From Antitrichia curtipendula (Eukaryota > Streptophyta > Bryopsida > Hypnales > Leucodontaceae): a stretch of DNA of 64,000 nt. The position numbers were made by a program, and so were the translations under genes. The first letter of the stretch is position 1. The number at the start of each line of letters is the position of its first letter. Below, one piece after another: positions 37,701 through 50,400 of the stretch. The notes under the pieces were generated by a model. It was not told where the DNA came from. It ran no database searches and worked only from the letters and a program-made list of their open reading frames with translations. Where the stretch lies: the NCBI GenBank assembly GCA_951230915.1, contig OX579640.1, positions 12,854,981 through 12,918,980 on the forward strand, written 5' to 3'.

Positions 37701-39087
37701 CGCATGGACTCGACCTCAGCATGCAACTTCTCAATCTGTTCCCTAGCCAACGTCAACTCAGAACCGGAGTTACCCCGTGCCATGCTCAAATCAGTTTGCA
37801 GCTTCTCAATCTCCCTTTGTGCAGTTGCAAGCTGAGAAAGAGATTCCCCATGCTGCCCTTGCAATTGGAGCACCTCCTCTCTTGTTTTGGAAAGCTCGGT
37901 TGAAGAGGCGTCCAAGCTGGAACGCAACACATTGTTGGCGTCCTTAGCATGTGCAAGCTCCGCACTTGAAGCCTGCGCACCACGCAACTGGGATTCAAGC
38001 CCTGCAATCTCCTCCTTGGCTCTTGACAGCTCCGTGGTGAAAGCTCCGTGCTGATTCCAAGCTGCATTGACCACGCCTTGCAACCTGTTCACCTCTTGCT
38101 TTGCACTTTCAAGCTCGGCACTAGATGTCACTTCAGCCTGCAGTCTGGTAATCTCTGCCTTGGCATTCTCCAGATCTACAACATGGGTGCAAAAGAACCG
38201 TGAAGAAGGCCATACTCTCTGGCAAAAGAAATGCGAAGAAGGCAATGTTCCGACACGCAAAAGTACAACGTGAAGGCTAACTCTAACAACTGAACAATAT
38301 ACTTAAAAGTATGCTCTCGGAGTCTGCAGCAAAGTGGGGTCACCTGCACAAGAACTCAGATACTGGCTCTTGGAAAGTTCAAGCTCCTTCTGTAGGCTGC
38401 CAATTTCCATGTCACGGTCTTCAGACACCACGGCCTTCGGCTGTTGACCCAGAACTGCATCAAGGTGATCCTCCCAACGAGTGCCATCGGATAATTTGCG
38501 CGGCAATGACGGGGATTGTTTCAGCGTTGACTCGGTTGTGCCAGCTTCACTGGCGGCTAGTTGTTGCTTGTAGTTGTTGATTTCGGAATGAGCACGCTGC
38601 AATTCGGTTTCCAGGGCGATCCTTCTCTGCAAGAGGGCATGCATTCAGCAGCACAAAATTAGTAATAGCAATAGAGTTATCCTTCAGCTCCTTCAAATTA
38701 GGGGGTGCTGACTTTGTTTCAGTGAAAAAGTTAGGGGATGAATTCTAATGAATAATGCCATTAATAAGTGCTGGAATAAGCTTCTTTTTTGAAGTTCAAT
38801 AACGAATCTGAAATACCATTGACTTTAAGGATAGCTCTTATATCAAGTGAAATTGAAGCAGTTGTGAAGATCAATCAAATGCGTAACCTAACAAAATGCG
38901 TGCCTACCTCCGCTTGGTGATTAGGACTATGGTACGTGCCGACGTACTGTAAACCTGGTGTATGCGAGACGTGAGGATGGGAGCTCCCTTGCGTCTTGGT
39001 CGGAATTTTTTCACCAAACATGCTCACTGCAGCTTTCACAGACTCAAACGGAGCCGACAGATCAATTTCTGCTTTCGGCTCCGCCAT
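34776..39087 (-). CDS. WEB-family coiled-coil protein (DUF827)
   Basis: WEB1/PMI2-type proteins are cytosolic coiled-coil proteins needed for normal chloroplast photorelocation in Arabidopsis; the exact role of this member is inferred. Exons on the - strand: 39087-38908, 38626-38344, 38175-36674, 36523-36239, 36088-35909, 35666-35493, 35282-34776. All are GT-AG with matching phases, giving 1036 residues, longer than the roughly 550-800 I know for family members. The N-terminus holds the family signature EIDLSAPFESVKAAVSMFGE (7-26). Residues about 130-810 are nearly continuous heptad coiled coil rich in E, L, K and A. An acidic (AE)n run lies near 820-829, and the family motif VTIPHEEYQALKRKA at 837-851. 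The C-terminal 100 residues are Ser/Pro/Gly-rich with a basic end, KKKDTGPK. Exon 3 (1.5 kb) carries the extra coiled coil. Confidence 0.92.
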
Positions 39088-39108
39088 GATGACACCTCTT
39101 CACTCAGC

Positions 39109-40272
39109 CTGCATGCCAAAGAAACAAATCAGCACACTCCAAACCTTGTACTAGAATTGATAACATTTCCGCAGACAAGTGGAACTCTGTTTCGAACACT
39201 ATTAAACCTCTTCAGAAAGTGCAAATTTTCTAATAGCACATCAGACGAAAATGGCCTTGCCTAAGGGAAGGCACAGCAATACGCAAGCATTACACAAACT
39301 AACCTATAGTCAAAGCAGATGAATTTGGCAATCCCAGAGCTAGTTTGTACTTTAGGAGACCCTCATAAATCACAAACTATATATGAAGCGAAGTGCGTGT
39401 AAGCCCGGAACGGCAGCTAGGCCATGCAGTTGTACTACAACATTTACACAAACGAGTCCCCTACAAGTTGATCTATCTCGTTGACCTAAGATTTTTATAA
39501 ATACTCTAAGGTCCTCTATACTATCACTCTCCCAATTCCAGTACGATCTAACAAAAAGGTGTAAAGCTCTTTGAGGAACGAAAAAGGAGCATAAGCAGGC
39601 CTATTACTTCAAATCCAGTGTCTTACAATGCCTTCACAGCCCATATTGACGTTTTAGAAATGAAATCAAAAAACCTAGTGCCTAGTACACGGTCACGACT
39701 CTCTCTGAGAAAGTCCAGCGGCCAGATCTCCTCACAGAGATTCCTTCCGCAAAAGGTCGATATGCGACTCCTATTGCTGCAGTGGAGAAAAAACTAAGAT
39801 CGCATATTCCCACTTTCCCAGGTTTCACAAACTTTTGAACTCCACTTTGGAGATTGTCGTTCCCGCAGATCTAATAATCACATTCGAGACCCAATCATTT
39901 GAAACCGGCCAACCTCGTGGACGTCGTCTCATTCCTTTTGCTTCAAGCTTCAACCACTCACAACGCTTCACAACCAGAACATGCACCTCTCCTATACAAA
40001 ACTCTTCCCCATTCGCACAAGAAACACACCCTCCACAAGCAATCTCTCCACACAAACCCTAAAACCCTAATCACTAGAATCTCCCATTTCCCGCAAAACC
40101 ACGGCGCGACTGCCCCAAACCCACCTCGCAATGCCCCTCAAATCCAACTCCCGACACCCAAACCGAAACCTCCCGACTGCACCAGAAACCTTATTTATTA
40201 CTCCCCAAACCGAAAAAAAAAAAAAATTATCCATTTTTTTTAAAAACGAAAGCGAATATCCGACTCACTCAC
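39109..40272 (-). other. Probable 5' UTR intron of the WEB gene
   Basis: On the - strand, CTCTTGCAG followed by GTGAGTGAG at 40273/40272 is a strong donor, and GGCATGCAG ending at 39109 is an acceptor 21 nt before the ATG. This puts a non-coding first exon at roughly 40273-40330. The intron contains a dispersed repeat at 39351-39540. Donor and acceptor are read by eye; no transcript is available. Confidence 0.5.
39351..39540 (+). repeat. Dispersed repeat in WEB leader intron (copy b)
   Basis: Begins TTTAGGAGACCCTCATAAAT and ends near CTATCACTCTCCC. It matches 23991-24182 along its length with gaps, and sits in the first intron of the next gene but in the opposite transcriptional sense. Confidence 0.55.
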
Positions 40273-40459
40273 CTGCAAGAGAAAACGGCCACACCACGAA
40301 CGACACTAGACACTGCTGCTAGCAAGCTCCTCGGCCCGGCGTACAGAACGACATGGTATTAGCCCAATCCAAGGCCAGCCCACGAAGTGTCTGCACCATC
40401 CCGAAGTGCGCGAATGCTGAAAATGCTGAAAAAGAATTTGATGGCGATGCCGGTGTGGC

Positions 40460-40467
40460 TATAAAAA
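40460..40467 (+). promoter_or_regulatory. TATA box of a possible divergent gene
   Basis: TATAAAAA in the context GGCTATAAAAAGGA is a good plant TATA box. It faces away from the WEB gene, whose leader begins about 130-190 bp to the left, so the intervening DNA may be a bidirectional promoter. Confidence 0.45.
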
Positions 40468-40502
40468 GGAAGTGAGTGGGGTCCGTCCCGTTTTTTCCCG
40501 AA

Positions 40503-40525
40503 GGGCGGGGGGAGGGGGTCCGGGG
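40503..40525 (+). promoter_or_regulatory. G-quadruplex-forming run
   Basis: Four G-runs of 3, 6, 5 and 4 (GGG C GGGGGG A GGGGG TCC GGGG) with loops of 1-3 nt meet the usual G4 pattern. They lie 35-60 bp after the TATA box, at the expected transcript start. Confidence 0.6.
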
Positions 40526-40557
40526 TCTGAGCTGTGCCAGTCTAGCCGGCGGGCATC

Positions 40558-40971
40558 ATGTGCTTCCTGCGGTCGGTCCTCGAGTCGGACTGCCTGTGAG
40601 TCTGCAGTCGTTTTGCTTTTCCAGATCATATTCAATTCTGTGCAGCTTGCGAAGGGAAGAAGAAGAAGGTGATGATGCTGATGATGCTGATCGTGATGAT
40701 GATGAGTAAGCTTACTGTAAGTTAGGGTGCAGTGCAGTGCAGTGCAGTGGTTTCTTATTGATGGAGAATGCGGGATACAGTGGCCGGTGTCACTGTGGAG
40801 CCTTCATTTCTGGAGGTTTCTCTGGGATGAGAGTCGGAGTGTCTGTGAGAGTAAAACTGCAGTGCCGGTACACACTTGGACTGCTTTCCAGGAGCATGGC
40901 GGGACACGTTCCTCGAAGGATGGTTGAATACGTGTATTCCGTCGGGGGTAGAAGCGTCTACCGTTTACGAG
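40558..40971 (+). CDS. Possible 5' part of an unrecognised gene
   Basis: Three exons can be drawn: 40558-40595 (starting MCFLRSVLESDC), 40646-40705 (an RREEEEGDDADDADRDDDE stretch) and 40863-40971 (including CFPGAWRDTFLEGWLNTCIP), joined by GTGAGT..GTGCAG and GTAAGC..CTGCAG. All stay open, giving about 69 residues, and the last exon ends GAG with a GTAAGG donor formed at the edge of the MITE that starts at 40973. I recognise no domain, and no later exons were found in the AT-rich DNA beyond. It could be a truncated gene, a promoter-associated transcript or chance. Confidence 0.25.
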
Positions 40972-40972
40972 G

Positions 40973-41278
40973 TAAGGTAGGGACTGTTAAAGCAACCCTT
41001 TAAAAGCTGATTGCATTTTCAGGGAAGCTAAACTCCTTGAAACAATTTTCAGTAAATTTTACTAGGAAGAAAAATGAAACCGGAATCTAATCCAAGTCGT
41101 TTCATATTTTTTGGACCTTCGTGGAATTAGTTACAAATTTTTGAAGTTGAAATGCAGTGGTTTTTAAAAGCAACCCCCTCTTGAAATGTCCAATGTTGGT
41201 ACATTGAAGAAAGTAAAATGTACCTCTGTGTTAAAGGTTGCTTTTAGAGATAGGGCGCTTTTATAGATCCCTACCTTA
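40973..41278. mobile_element. 306-bp MITE with TAAGGTAGGGA termini
   Basis: The left end is TAAGGTAGGGACTGTTAAAG and the right end read inward is TAAGGTAGGGATCTATAAAA. Sub-terminal parts also match (AAGCAACC near both ends). A TA target duplication is possible. It shares TAAGGTA with the element at 8604-9151 but is otherwise different. Confidence 0.65.
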
Positions 41279-44200
41279 GACATGCAAAGTGGCCCTCACT
41301 AACAATGCAGACCATTTGTTAGCACTTATTTAAAGTAAAACAGTCCAATATGGTCAAATGACCCATAGTAGACACCTAAGGAATTGAATAACCCCATTAT
41401 AGGAGGGTTCAGTATGTGAGATTTCAACCACAATGCATATCTCACATGACAGTAATGGAGTGATTAATTATCTCATTAGAAATTTCCAGTTGTTCAATGT
41501 GAATTCATTGTAAGAATTAACTTTTTTGACCTTCCATGTTAGAAAATATTATGAATACTTTAGGTGAACAAGGTGAGAATCACGGATTCTGATTTTGTGG
41601 GTTCTGGAATAGTCTACAAACTCTTTTGGGCCATGATGCAGTGAACACTTCAAAAATTCATAGCATATTCATACTTTGTCAAAAAAATATATATTTCAAT
41701 TGCTCTCACTGTATCTCTCACTTCTCTTTGTGTGGGATAAAAATTGAAATTTTTTAGCAACAACATGAGGCCGAACTCCTAATTCTAACCACAAGGTATT
41801 GTTTTACCTTAGAGCATCTCCTATGGTCCTTAGAGAGCGAGAGTTGGAAGCTCTAACAAGTTTTGACAACAAATGAGATACCCCTCACTATCATGTTACT
41901 ATCATGGGCTTATTGAATTCTATAATTGTTGTGCTTTGTGGGTTTTCTTTGGTGAGCCCTTGAAAAGGAAAAGACAAGGCATAATTTTGACATGATTGCA
42001 TGTTGATTCTTATTTATTGTAAAATTGGTCCTCTTGCCTTTGTTCGTCTACCTTTTGTGTAATGAGGTGTTGCGGCCTTGAATTGCACCACAAGAGTTTT
42101 TATACATGCTTCAAATGCCAATCAGTTGGGAGGGCCACCTTTCATCAATTTCTATGTCAACTCCTATTCCCCTAAGTGTCTAAGCCTTTCCAAGTGTGCT
42201 TTTCCTATGAAAAAGAGTATGGGCTTATGTTATCTCCAATGAAGAAAATTAATTTTTTTTCAAAATCTAACCATATAGATATTTTTAAAAGCTTATTTAA
42301 TAGTATAAATACCAATCTTGAATGTGAAATTGCATAGAAGTTGTGAGATTATAATAAAAGAATATGTATTCTATTTTCAATATGATGACCCTCCCCACAA
42401 TGTTTGAGAAATTTGCATTAAAGAATTTTTGGAGATTAGAGGTGATATGAACAACTCAAAATTGTATTAGCATACTAAAATGCACTTCCAAAAAATTTAA
42501 ATTCAAACAAAAAGCTATCGAACTCATTACACAATCCACCTTGCAATTATTGACATGTAATTTTTAATAAGTATCAATTGCAAATAACTCCAAATCAACA
42601 CTTACATGTTTAAATTTTCAATGGTAAAAATCATGAAAACACTTCACTCTTTTCACCAAGGCCCTTTTCAAAGCAAATGGATATGTACAATTTTTTAGAT
42701 CTCAAATTAAGTAAAATTGGCAAGCTTTGCTCAAAGCCAAGAAATCAAGTAAAATTCACAAGCTTAATTCTTCTACTAATGGTATATTCATGCATTTAAG
42801 GACCTCTCAAAAATCAAATATTTATCCTTTTTTTGAAAAAAAACAAAATTCAATAGTTAACCTACAATATTGCTTGTAAAATAATTTTAAATGATCAAAG
42901 GAATTTAATGGCCTACACCAAAATGAACACAAAATTTTTAGATCAACCATATATGATATGTTAGGCAATTAGAAATTAAAATGTTGTTAGATTTTGACAA
43001 TTTTTGAAGTTAGAGTAGAAACATCCACTTTTATCCCTCCAACTTTGAAATATATATATTGAAATTTTCAAAAATGTATAGGTCGTGTAGAGAATGATAA
43101 TGTTGATTAATCCTTAAATGACATTTGATATCTTAGAAGGGTTATCTAAATTTGGATTTCAAAATCTTTCTTAAATAGGCATCATGAGACTTGTTCAAAT
43201 GATCAATTAATAATGAGCTATCGCCTTCCTCAAGGCCATAGACAACCTCAAAGCTACTATTGAAATTTTTTATCAAAATTTTTAATGCAAACACTACTAG
43301 TTCAAATTGTGTTTCAAAATCAATGACTCAAATTGATAAATGCATCTTTTTAAGACAAAGAGAATGATACCAAGGAAGTTCACATTTAGCTGAACAAGCT
43401 TTTTTCATTGAAAATGAAGGAAAATTATCAAGCAAGATACCTTACTATGCCTATGCATAGTAAAAGATGCAAGCACATTCAATTTGTCCCCCCCTCCCCC
43501 CCTTCAAAAATTCCAAGAACATCAATGTGTTGAAAAAAATTCATTCTTCCTTTCCATGTTGTTGATCTAAATTACAAAAAATATTAATTTGATTGAATCC
43601 TTGTTGTTGATCTCAAATACAATACTTATGGCACACATAATACAATATATAACATATGATATACATCTATGGATATATATGGTATATGAATACAAATAAA
43701 TAGATAATATATAATATATAATATATAGATGCAGATATTGATATGGAATACAACGTCAATATCCCATACTCATTGCACCTTCCAAAAAAATATAAGTATG
43801 GGAAAGTTACAAATTGAATTTCACAAAGCACATTGTAATTACCAATTAATTAATTGGCAAATTTCAGAATGTACCACTATTGTGTCACTATGTACCCCAA
43901 AGTTAGTAATCAATATAAAACAAAAAAAAAAATTCCAAAAGAAGACTAAATAAAAGCCATCAGAACAAAACATGTGTAGATGAATAAATTCAATTGTCAC
44001 TTGTGATTCTAAAAGAATGGATAATCCTTTACAAGAATCCAATCTGAATTAGTGAAAATCAACTTATTTAACTAAATTACAATGTGAAATTCTTGTAAAT
44101 ACCAAATCTTGGAATATAGTTGGCAATAAAAATTACAAAAATATTTTACAAAATTGGATTAAATCTTAAGGTCCTCAAGGACTAATAAAATGCAATGTGT

Positions 44201-44456
44201 TCTCTTTAAATTTTCAATGGCAAATTCTCAGTAGGGTGAGACAAATCTCAATATTTTGTAAAGTAGGATCTTGTAGAGTAACAAGTTGACATATTTGTTG
44301 CATTTTTCAATTTTCAAAATTTCAATGTGAGAAGTATTTAAAGACTTATTTAGAAAGTGTAGTCTTGTAGAAAAATAGAGCAAACATAATTTTCTTTTTA
44401 CAATAAAAGGAATAATGGGGATGAAAAAGAAGAAGTTTCTTAGACATTTCTAGTCT
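41279..44456. other. AT-rich intergenic DNA, no gene seen
   Basis: No frame of interest. There is a C-rich run near 43489-43502 and a stretch of TATATA-type low complexity at about 43625-43735. Confidence 0.55.
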
Positions 44457-44856
44457 TTAACCCCTAAAGAACCAAACACCATTTTTGACAACATCCCTAA
44501 CCTTGAACTAGAATTTTTCATAACTTTCATCTCATTGTTCAAAATGGAATGGTTCAAGGATTTTCATGTGTAAATAAATCTTTAGAACCAATTTCAAATT
44601 TTTATTTTAAAAGAGTGATTTTTAAATAATTTTTTTGAGCTGCATGGGCTACCCGCCAAATAACAAAAATTACATATCATGCAATAACTTTTTAACCAAG
44701 TAGTCAAAAGTTATGAAAATTGTTGGACTTTAAGGCTACTCCTTGGGCACATGTGGTGTGAAATTTTCAAAGAAAAAAACAACAAAACTCTGTTCAAAGT
44801 GAGCTGCCCAAAATTGCTATGCTGCCAATAAACAATGTTTGGTCCTTTAAGGTTAA
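44457..44856. mobile_element. 400-bp TTAA-flanked element
   Basis: The left end is TTAACCCCTAAAGAACCAAA and the right end read inward is TTAACCTTAAAGGACCAAAC. Both are flanked by TTAA. It has no transposase frame. A reverse-oriented relative lies at 57371-57728. Confidence 0.75.
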
Positions 44857-47457
44857 TCTACATAACAATTTGGAGCTAGAGAATTTTTTTAATAAAAATT
44901 TAGCAATTTTTAAAATACAAGGTTTAAATTTGGTGTGATTGAAAATAATCTACACAAAATAATCATAATGATTCCAATTTTTTTGAAGATGTTCCAAAAA
45001 TATGCTAATAATATAAATTATTAAATTTCAAAAATTGACACATGTATTAAGTTTCTAAATTTTATAGGATCCAATTTGATTAATTTTGACCTTCTACTAC
45101 TTTTGTTTGAAAATATGTACGAATTTGAGATCGCATTTTTTTTAATTAGAAAATATTACATTTGCCTTAGATTTCAATACAATTGGGAGGAGGGATGAAA
45201 AATTCATTATTCATTTTTTGATAGTTTTTCTTTTTTTGAAGCTGCATTTTTCGCCTCTAAGTTGATCACCCATAATCAATGTTATAATCTGAAAATCCAG
45301 TAGTCAATATTTTCCACAATTATTTCCATAAATATTAAACAACGTAGTCTTTACTTTTGTATAGTTGACATTAGAAATTTCAAACACATCCATATGCAAA
45401 TAAATATCAAAGTGGGATGACTTGTTGAAAATTTCCATTGTCAAGAAGTTGGTAGGCCTTGAGGGGTTAACTAAAATTTTCTGAATGTATTTATTGGAAT
45501 CTTTCTAAATCCTTCTTATGGCCAAACAAAAAAAATTGAATACAATCATTGAGCGTGTGACTCAAAAACTCCTTTCAAATGAAATAATTATATTGAGTTT
45601 CATATTTATTATAATTACAAAAAATTGATGTTTATTTTATTAGTTTACTTTCCATATTTATCAAAAGATATCATTTTAATCAATTATGAACATATCCAAT
45701 ATGTAAACTACTACTTATAGTCATGGTTTCCATTCAAAACTAAAACTTACAAATTCATTTTGGCAGATATCTATAAATATTTCATAACATATTGACCCTA
45801 GTACTAGCATAGATCTATTTGTAAATGTGTAGTCTAGATTAGGCCTTCCTTCAAATCCAAGACTATAATATTGGGGTTCCAAAATCAAGGGATGGTCAAA
45901 TAATCTAACGCTTTGTGGATAAAGGAACTTGTATTTTAGATTTAAATGGAATTTCAATATATAAAATCAAAAATAATAATTTGTTACACTCTTATTCTCA
46001 AGTGTAATTTGGTGGCCAATCCGTAATAATGTTATGAACTCATGAGTGTTGTCCTAGTTCTATCTAGTGTACTAGAAGTTTATTTTTAGACTAATAGTTA
46101 GGGTTGTACAACAATTTGTCTTGCAAATGCTCTAGAACTTAATAAATGCAACAAATATAAATATTTTCATTTCATACATTCATACATAATTCATTAATTA
46201 CTAGTGCTAATTTTTATCATAACAATTTGTCTTCAATCGCTACTTAGCTAACTTCATCACAATTGATGATGAGTTGGAAACCAATCTTAATCCTATATAC
46301 AATAATTGGTCTCTATCTAATGCAGGGCATGAGTGTGTAATGGAAGTTCTTTGATTATTGGTGTTGCACACTATCAAAACAGTTTGTTATCTTTGACCAA
46401 TGACTAGCACTCAACAAATTGTCGTTATACAGTTTACAATGTTCACTTTACATAGCCGGTGATTTGATTCATTCCCTAATAACAGGTTTATAACTCAATT
46501 TGTGAACAAACAATTCCTTGATCTGCTACGATAGATCCGTGAATGAACTCATACTTATATTATCTCAAGAACTTGGGACCAATTTCCAATTATCCTACTA
46601 TAAATTGAACAATTTATTTGGCCTACTATTATAAAACTACCAATACATTGTGCACTACCACAAGTTTCTTCAACATTCAATTACTTGCCCCTCTCAACAA
46701 CCGAACGGTTTGTCGAATTTCTCCAATTAAACCGTCAACTTATGCACAATAAACTTTCTCTAAACTTTTAATCTTCCATTTAGACCATCTTCAGTCAATT
46801 CTTTCATAATTGATTTAACAAATTGTTTTACTCTAGCTCAGCACAACTACCTGAACAGTGAAGGAGCTTCCAAATCATTGACTCCATAGCCAAGTTTTAA
46901 AGTGATTGAAATCATATTGTGTGATGCCAAAATGATACAAGTGTGTTTCTTGAAGTCACTTATTATAGAATGCAACTGCATCTTCTTATCCATTTGATAT
47001 CATTTTGAAAATAAAATGATACCATTTGGATTTAACATGCCCAAGATTAGTCTGCAACAACATGCTATTTCTACTTATCACAACTTGTGTCAATCCATGA
47101 GCTATTGAAGTGATATATATGAACAACTTCTTTTCAAAAGAATAAGGAGACCATTTGAGTAGAAACTTGCGTATGTGGCACAACATCAAGCAAGGTCTAC
47201 TTCAAAAGAAGAGTAACTTTAGACAATTAAAGTTGCATGACCAAAGTAAATGAAAAGTCTGTTGAGGATAATTCTACTTTCTAAGCTATAAAGGAGCAGT
47301 ATTGAGCTACCCAAGCTACTATCATTTGACCAGGAGGTGCAAGAATTAGACTAGGTTCCCATGTTCCCACTAGTCAAAGGTCATTCCTTGATAATAAACA
47401 TATTTCAATCTTGAGTCTTTGTCCAAGAGTCTCGGAGTTTTCAATACCATTTTCAAA
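44857..47457. other. AT-rich intergenic DNA with one lone TTAA terminus
   Basis: GGTAGGCCTTGAGGGGTTAA ending at 45470 is a right terminus of the TTAA family, but I found no convincing left partner. The rest shows no gene. Confidence 0.5.
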
Positions 47458-50400
47458 CACTACAAGAAATCAACCACATTTGTGACTAAGCAACAATGAC
47501 TTGGTGTCCGGTTAGACTTAAGAATGACTTGTGCTTCGTAATTGCACCAAATTTGAAACGTCCACAACGTCTAAGTGATTTTGCAGTAGTGACCAAGATT
47601 GCAAGATGAAGAAGGGACGAACTTTGAGACTCATCCATTGTTTTTTGTTTACAACGCCGTCAAGCTTTTGACAAGAAAACCAAGGGGATCCAACATAGAG
47701 GCCTCAGTCACGAACGACAACTTGACTATCATATAATGTAACTGGTCTTCACTGTGGGGAGATTGGGAAATGATTGGCAAGGAAAACCGACAATGTAAGA
47801 ATGAATTTTTGTACTATTGATGTGAAAAGCACTACGTTGACGTCTACGCAAGTAATTTGTGCTTTCTTGGGTCGCGACTGCGCCCACTCTAAGATGACTT
47901 CCAGAGTCAAATCCTAATAATACACAGTTAGACCTTGCAAACGAGGGGGGCACTAGGCACAGCAATGACATGACTTTCACATCACTCGCAAAAAACAATC
48001 AGACATATCTAAAATTTCTAGTGTACAAGCCTTTGTCTACTTGGACAAAGCTTAACAATGAAATGCAATTGCAGTGGCAATAAGATAAGGGAGTGTTGTT
48101 ACCAATGACTACAAGGAGGCCTTTTAGGGAAACCATATTGTACTGCGCTACAGCTAGAAAATTCATTTAAATACACCAAATTAAAAAAAGTTAATATGCC
48201 TAAATCACTATGGCTCTGTACTATTACATTGTCACTACATAGTGATTGTTGATGACTACATGAAACACATTCAAGTTAAGGAGCACCAAGCTACAATTGC
48301 TCTAGTAGTCTTCTAGTACTAGTAGATTCTCCTCCATTGGAAATTCTATAGTTCTAATTAGGTTAACGAGTTTTCAATGGAACTAGCAACCTCTGAGGAG
48401 CAGTCAAACTTGAACTCTCCACTTTAGTGCTAATGAAGGCATCCACTATGTCTACCACCTCTTGTCGTGCTATTGCCTCTTTGCGTTGTACAACTTTCCA
48501 ACTAGGTCTCCTTTCAACATCTGAAAAGCAAACTTATCTGTCTTGGCTAGGAAAAATGAAGGACTCTACCATGCGATGCAATTTGTGATAGAAGTTCACT
48601 ATGTGGAAAATAGAGTTGTCCTTTGTGTAAATGGGATCTCCACAATTATCTTGGGTCTTCATCCATTTACACCGCAGTAGAATGATTTTTATATGCAGTA
48701 TGTTATAATTTAGCTCCAATATATCTTTTAGGGCTCCCACATAGTTCACTAATGCTTCACTTCCATTTCCTAATGGCAACTGAAAACTTGAAGCTACTGT
48801 GCTATTAGGGCTCACCAACTATATTGTTGTCTCATCCTCCACTCAAAAGTGGTTACTGAACGCAGTGATGCGTGCGTACCGCATGGCTCTTTGAGATGAT
48901 TTTTTTGTTGAGGAACAAGCAATCCATGTCCTCCGAGTTCGTCAAATTCAACTTCAAATCTCATACAATGCTCTGAATTCAATTTGCCAATGCAAGTGTG
49001 CGAGGAATCGCCAGTTCTTTAGTTGTCCACTTCTTGCGCCTACAAACAACTTCCATAAGACGGATCCCTCAAGCCAAACACATTAGTATCAAAGCAAATA
49101 GATAGTTCTTGATTGGAACGGATCCAACCAAATTAGGGGGCTACCCAATGGTATGACTTCAAAATGACTCCAACTTAGTGACCTTAAAGTTTCTTTACAA
49201 TAATTTACTTTGAAGGTTCATTGCAAGAGAGACCGTTCAAAAAGCGTAGCATTTTGCACAATACTCATTTTTTTCTTCAGAAGTACTCTAAATTAGAGAA
49301 TTTTTTCTTAAAAAGTGAAAAATATGTTTAATGTATACACCTTTCAAAAGAAGGTACCCTAGAAAGGAAAAGAATAGAAAAACTGTCTAAGTAGGAGTCT
49401 TAGAAAAGTGCAAAATCTCATGAAAATAGGTATCGTTATTATAGTTTCACATTCTAATTTGTACAAAAATAAGAAAATAGGAAAATAGAAAAATTTAAAA
49501 AAATAAAATATGGTCATTTGGAAAGAGTTCACAGTGATGAGGTTTCACCAAAAGATTGATCTTAGAATCATTTTCATTGTTTAGAAATTGCATGCAATGG
49601 GAGTGTTGTTTGCACTCATGTGGAGGACACAAAATAATATATTTTAAGATTTCCTTTGGTACATATATACTTTTCTACTATGAAAATATATCATAAATTT
49701 TTTAGCTCCATATCATTAAATTTGGGGACTCTTGATGTAGTAAAAAATCATAAACCTCCTAATGTGACAAATTAACAAAAATAATTTTTAAATATAAAAA
49801 GATTTTTTTTAATTAAAAAAAAAGAAGATTTGATTATCATCAAATTAGACATCTCTAATATAAATTTCAAGTTCTTAAGGTTCATGCTTCAAAAGTTACA
49901 GAGGATGACAAAAATGTACACCTTCATTGTGACTTGAAATAAGACCGATCTTTCTTGCAATGACCCTGAAAATGACTGAGATATGACTTTTGCATATCTT
50001 TTACACTACTATGCAGCCAGACTTGAGCACGACCTTCCTAAACATTGCGGTTTACGCAGTTCTTGTCAATCATCTTCATACTTTTCTTGTACGAAGTGAG
50101 GAGACCTAAAGACCTAGACAACTATATACAACCTTGCTTTGGGGAAGTCGAATAGGTGACCTAGTACCTGCATGTGCCAATCCTTTCCAATTTCTTTAGC
50201 AAAATTTTCTTTAACTTTTGATTTAAGGCTCAAAATCTAAAATGGATTTTTGAAGATGAAAGTGAGATTGATTTCTTAACTTTTATTAGTTCATAGTGTT
50301 TTGAAAAAAGATATTCTACTATGCCTCAATGAGGTCTAAATTATTACTTGTAACTCAATTCCTGCCTTTTATATATTCCGCATGTTTGTCTTGCTTCCTA

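Noticed and set aside
36605..38260. A 551-codon frame on the - strand starting MRVGTLPSSHFFC
   Set aside because: The first 28 codons are intron sequence. The exon starts at 38175 after a TTGTAG acceptor, and the gene starts at 39087.
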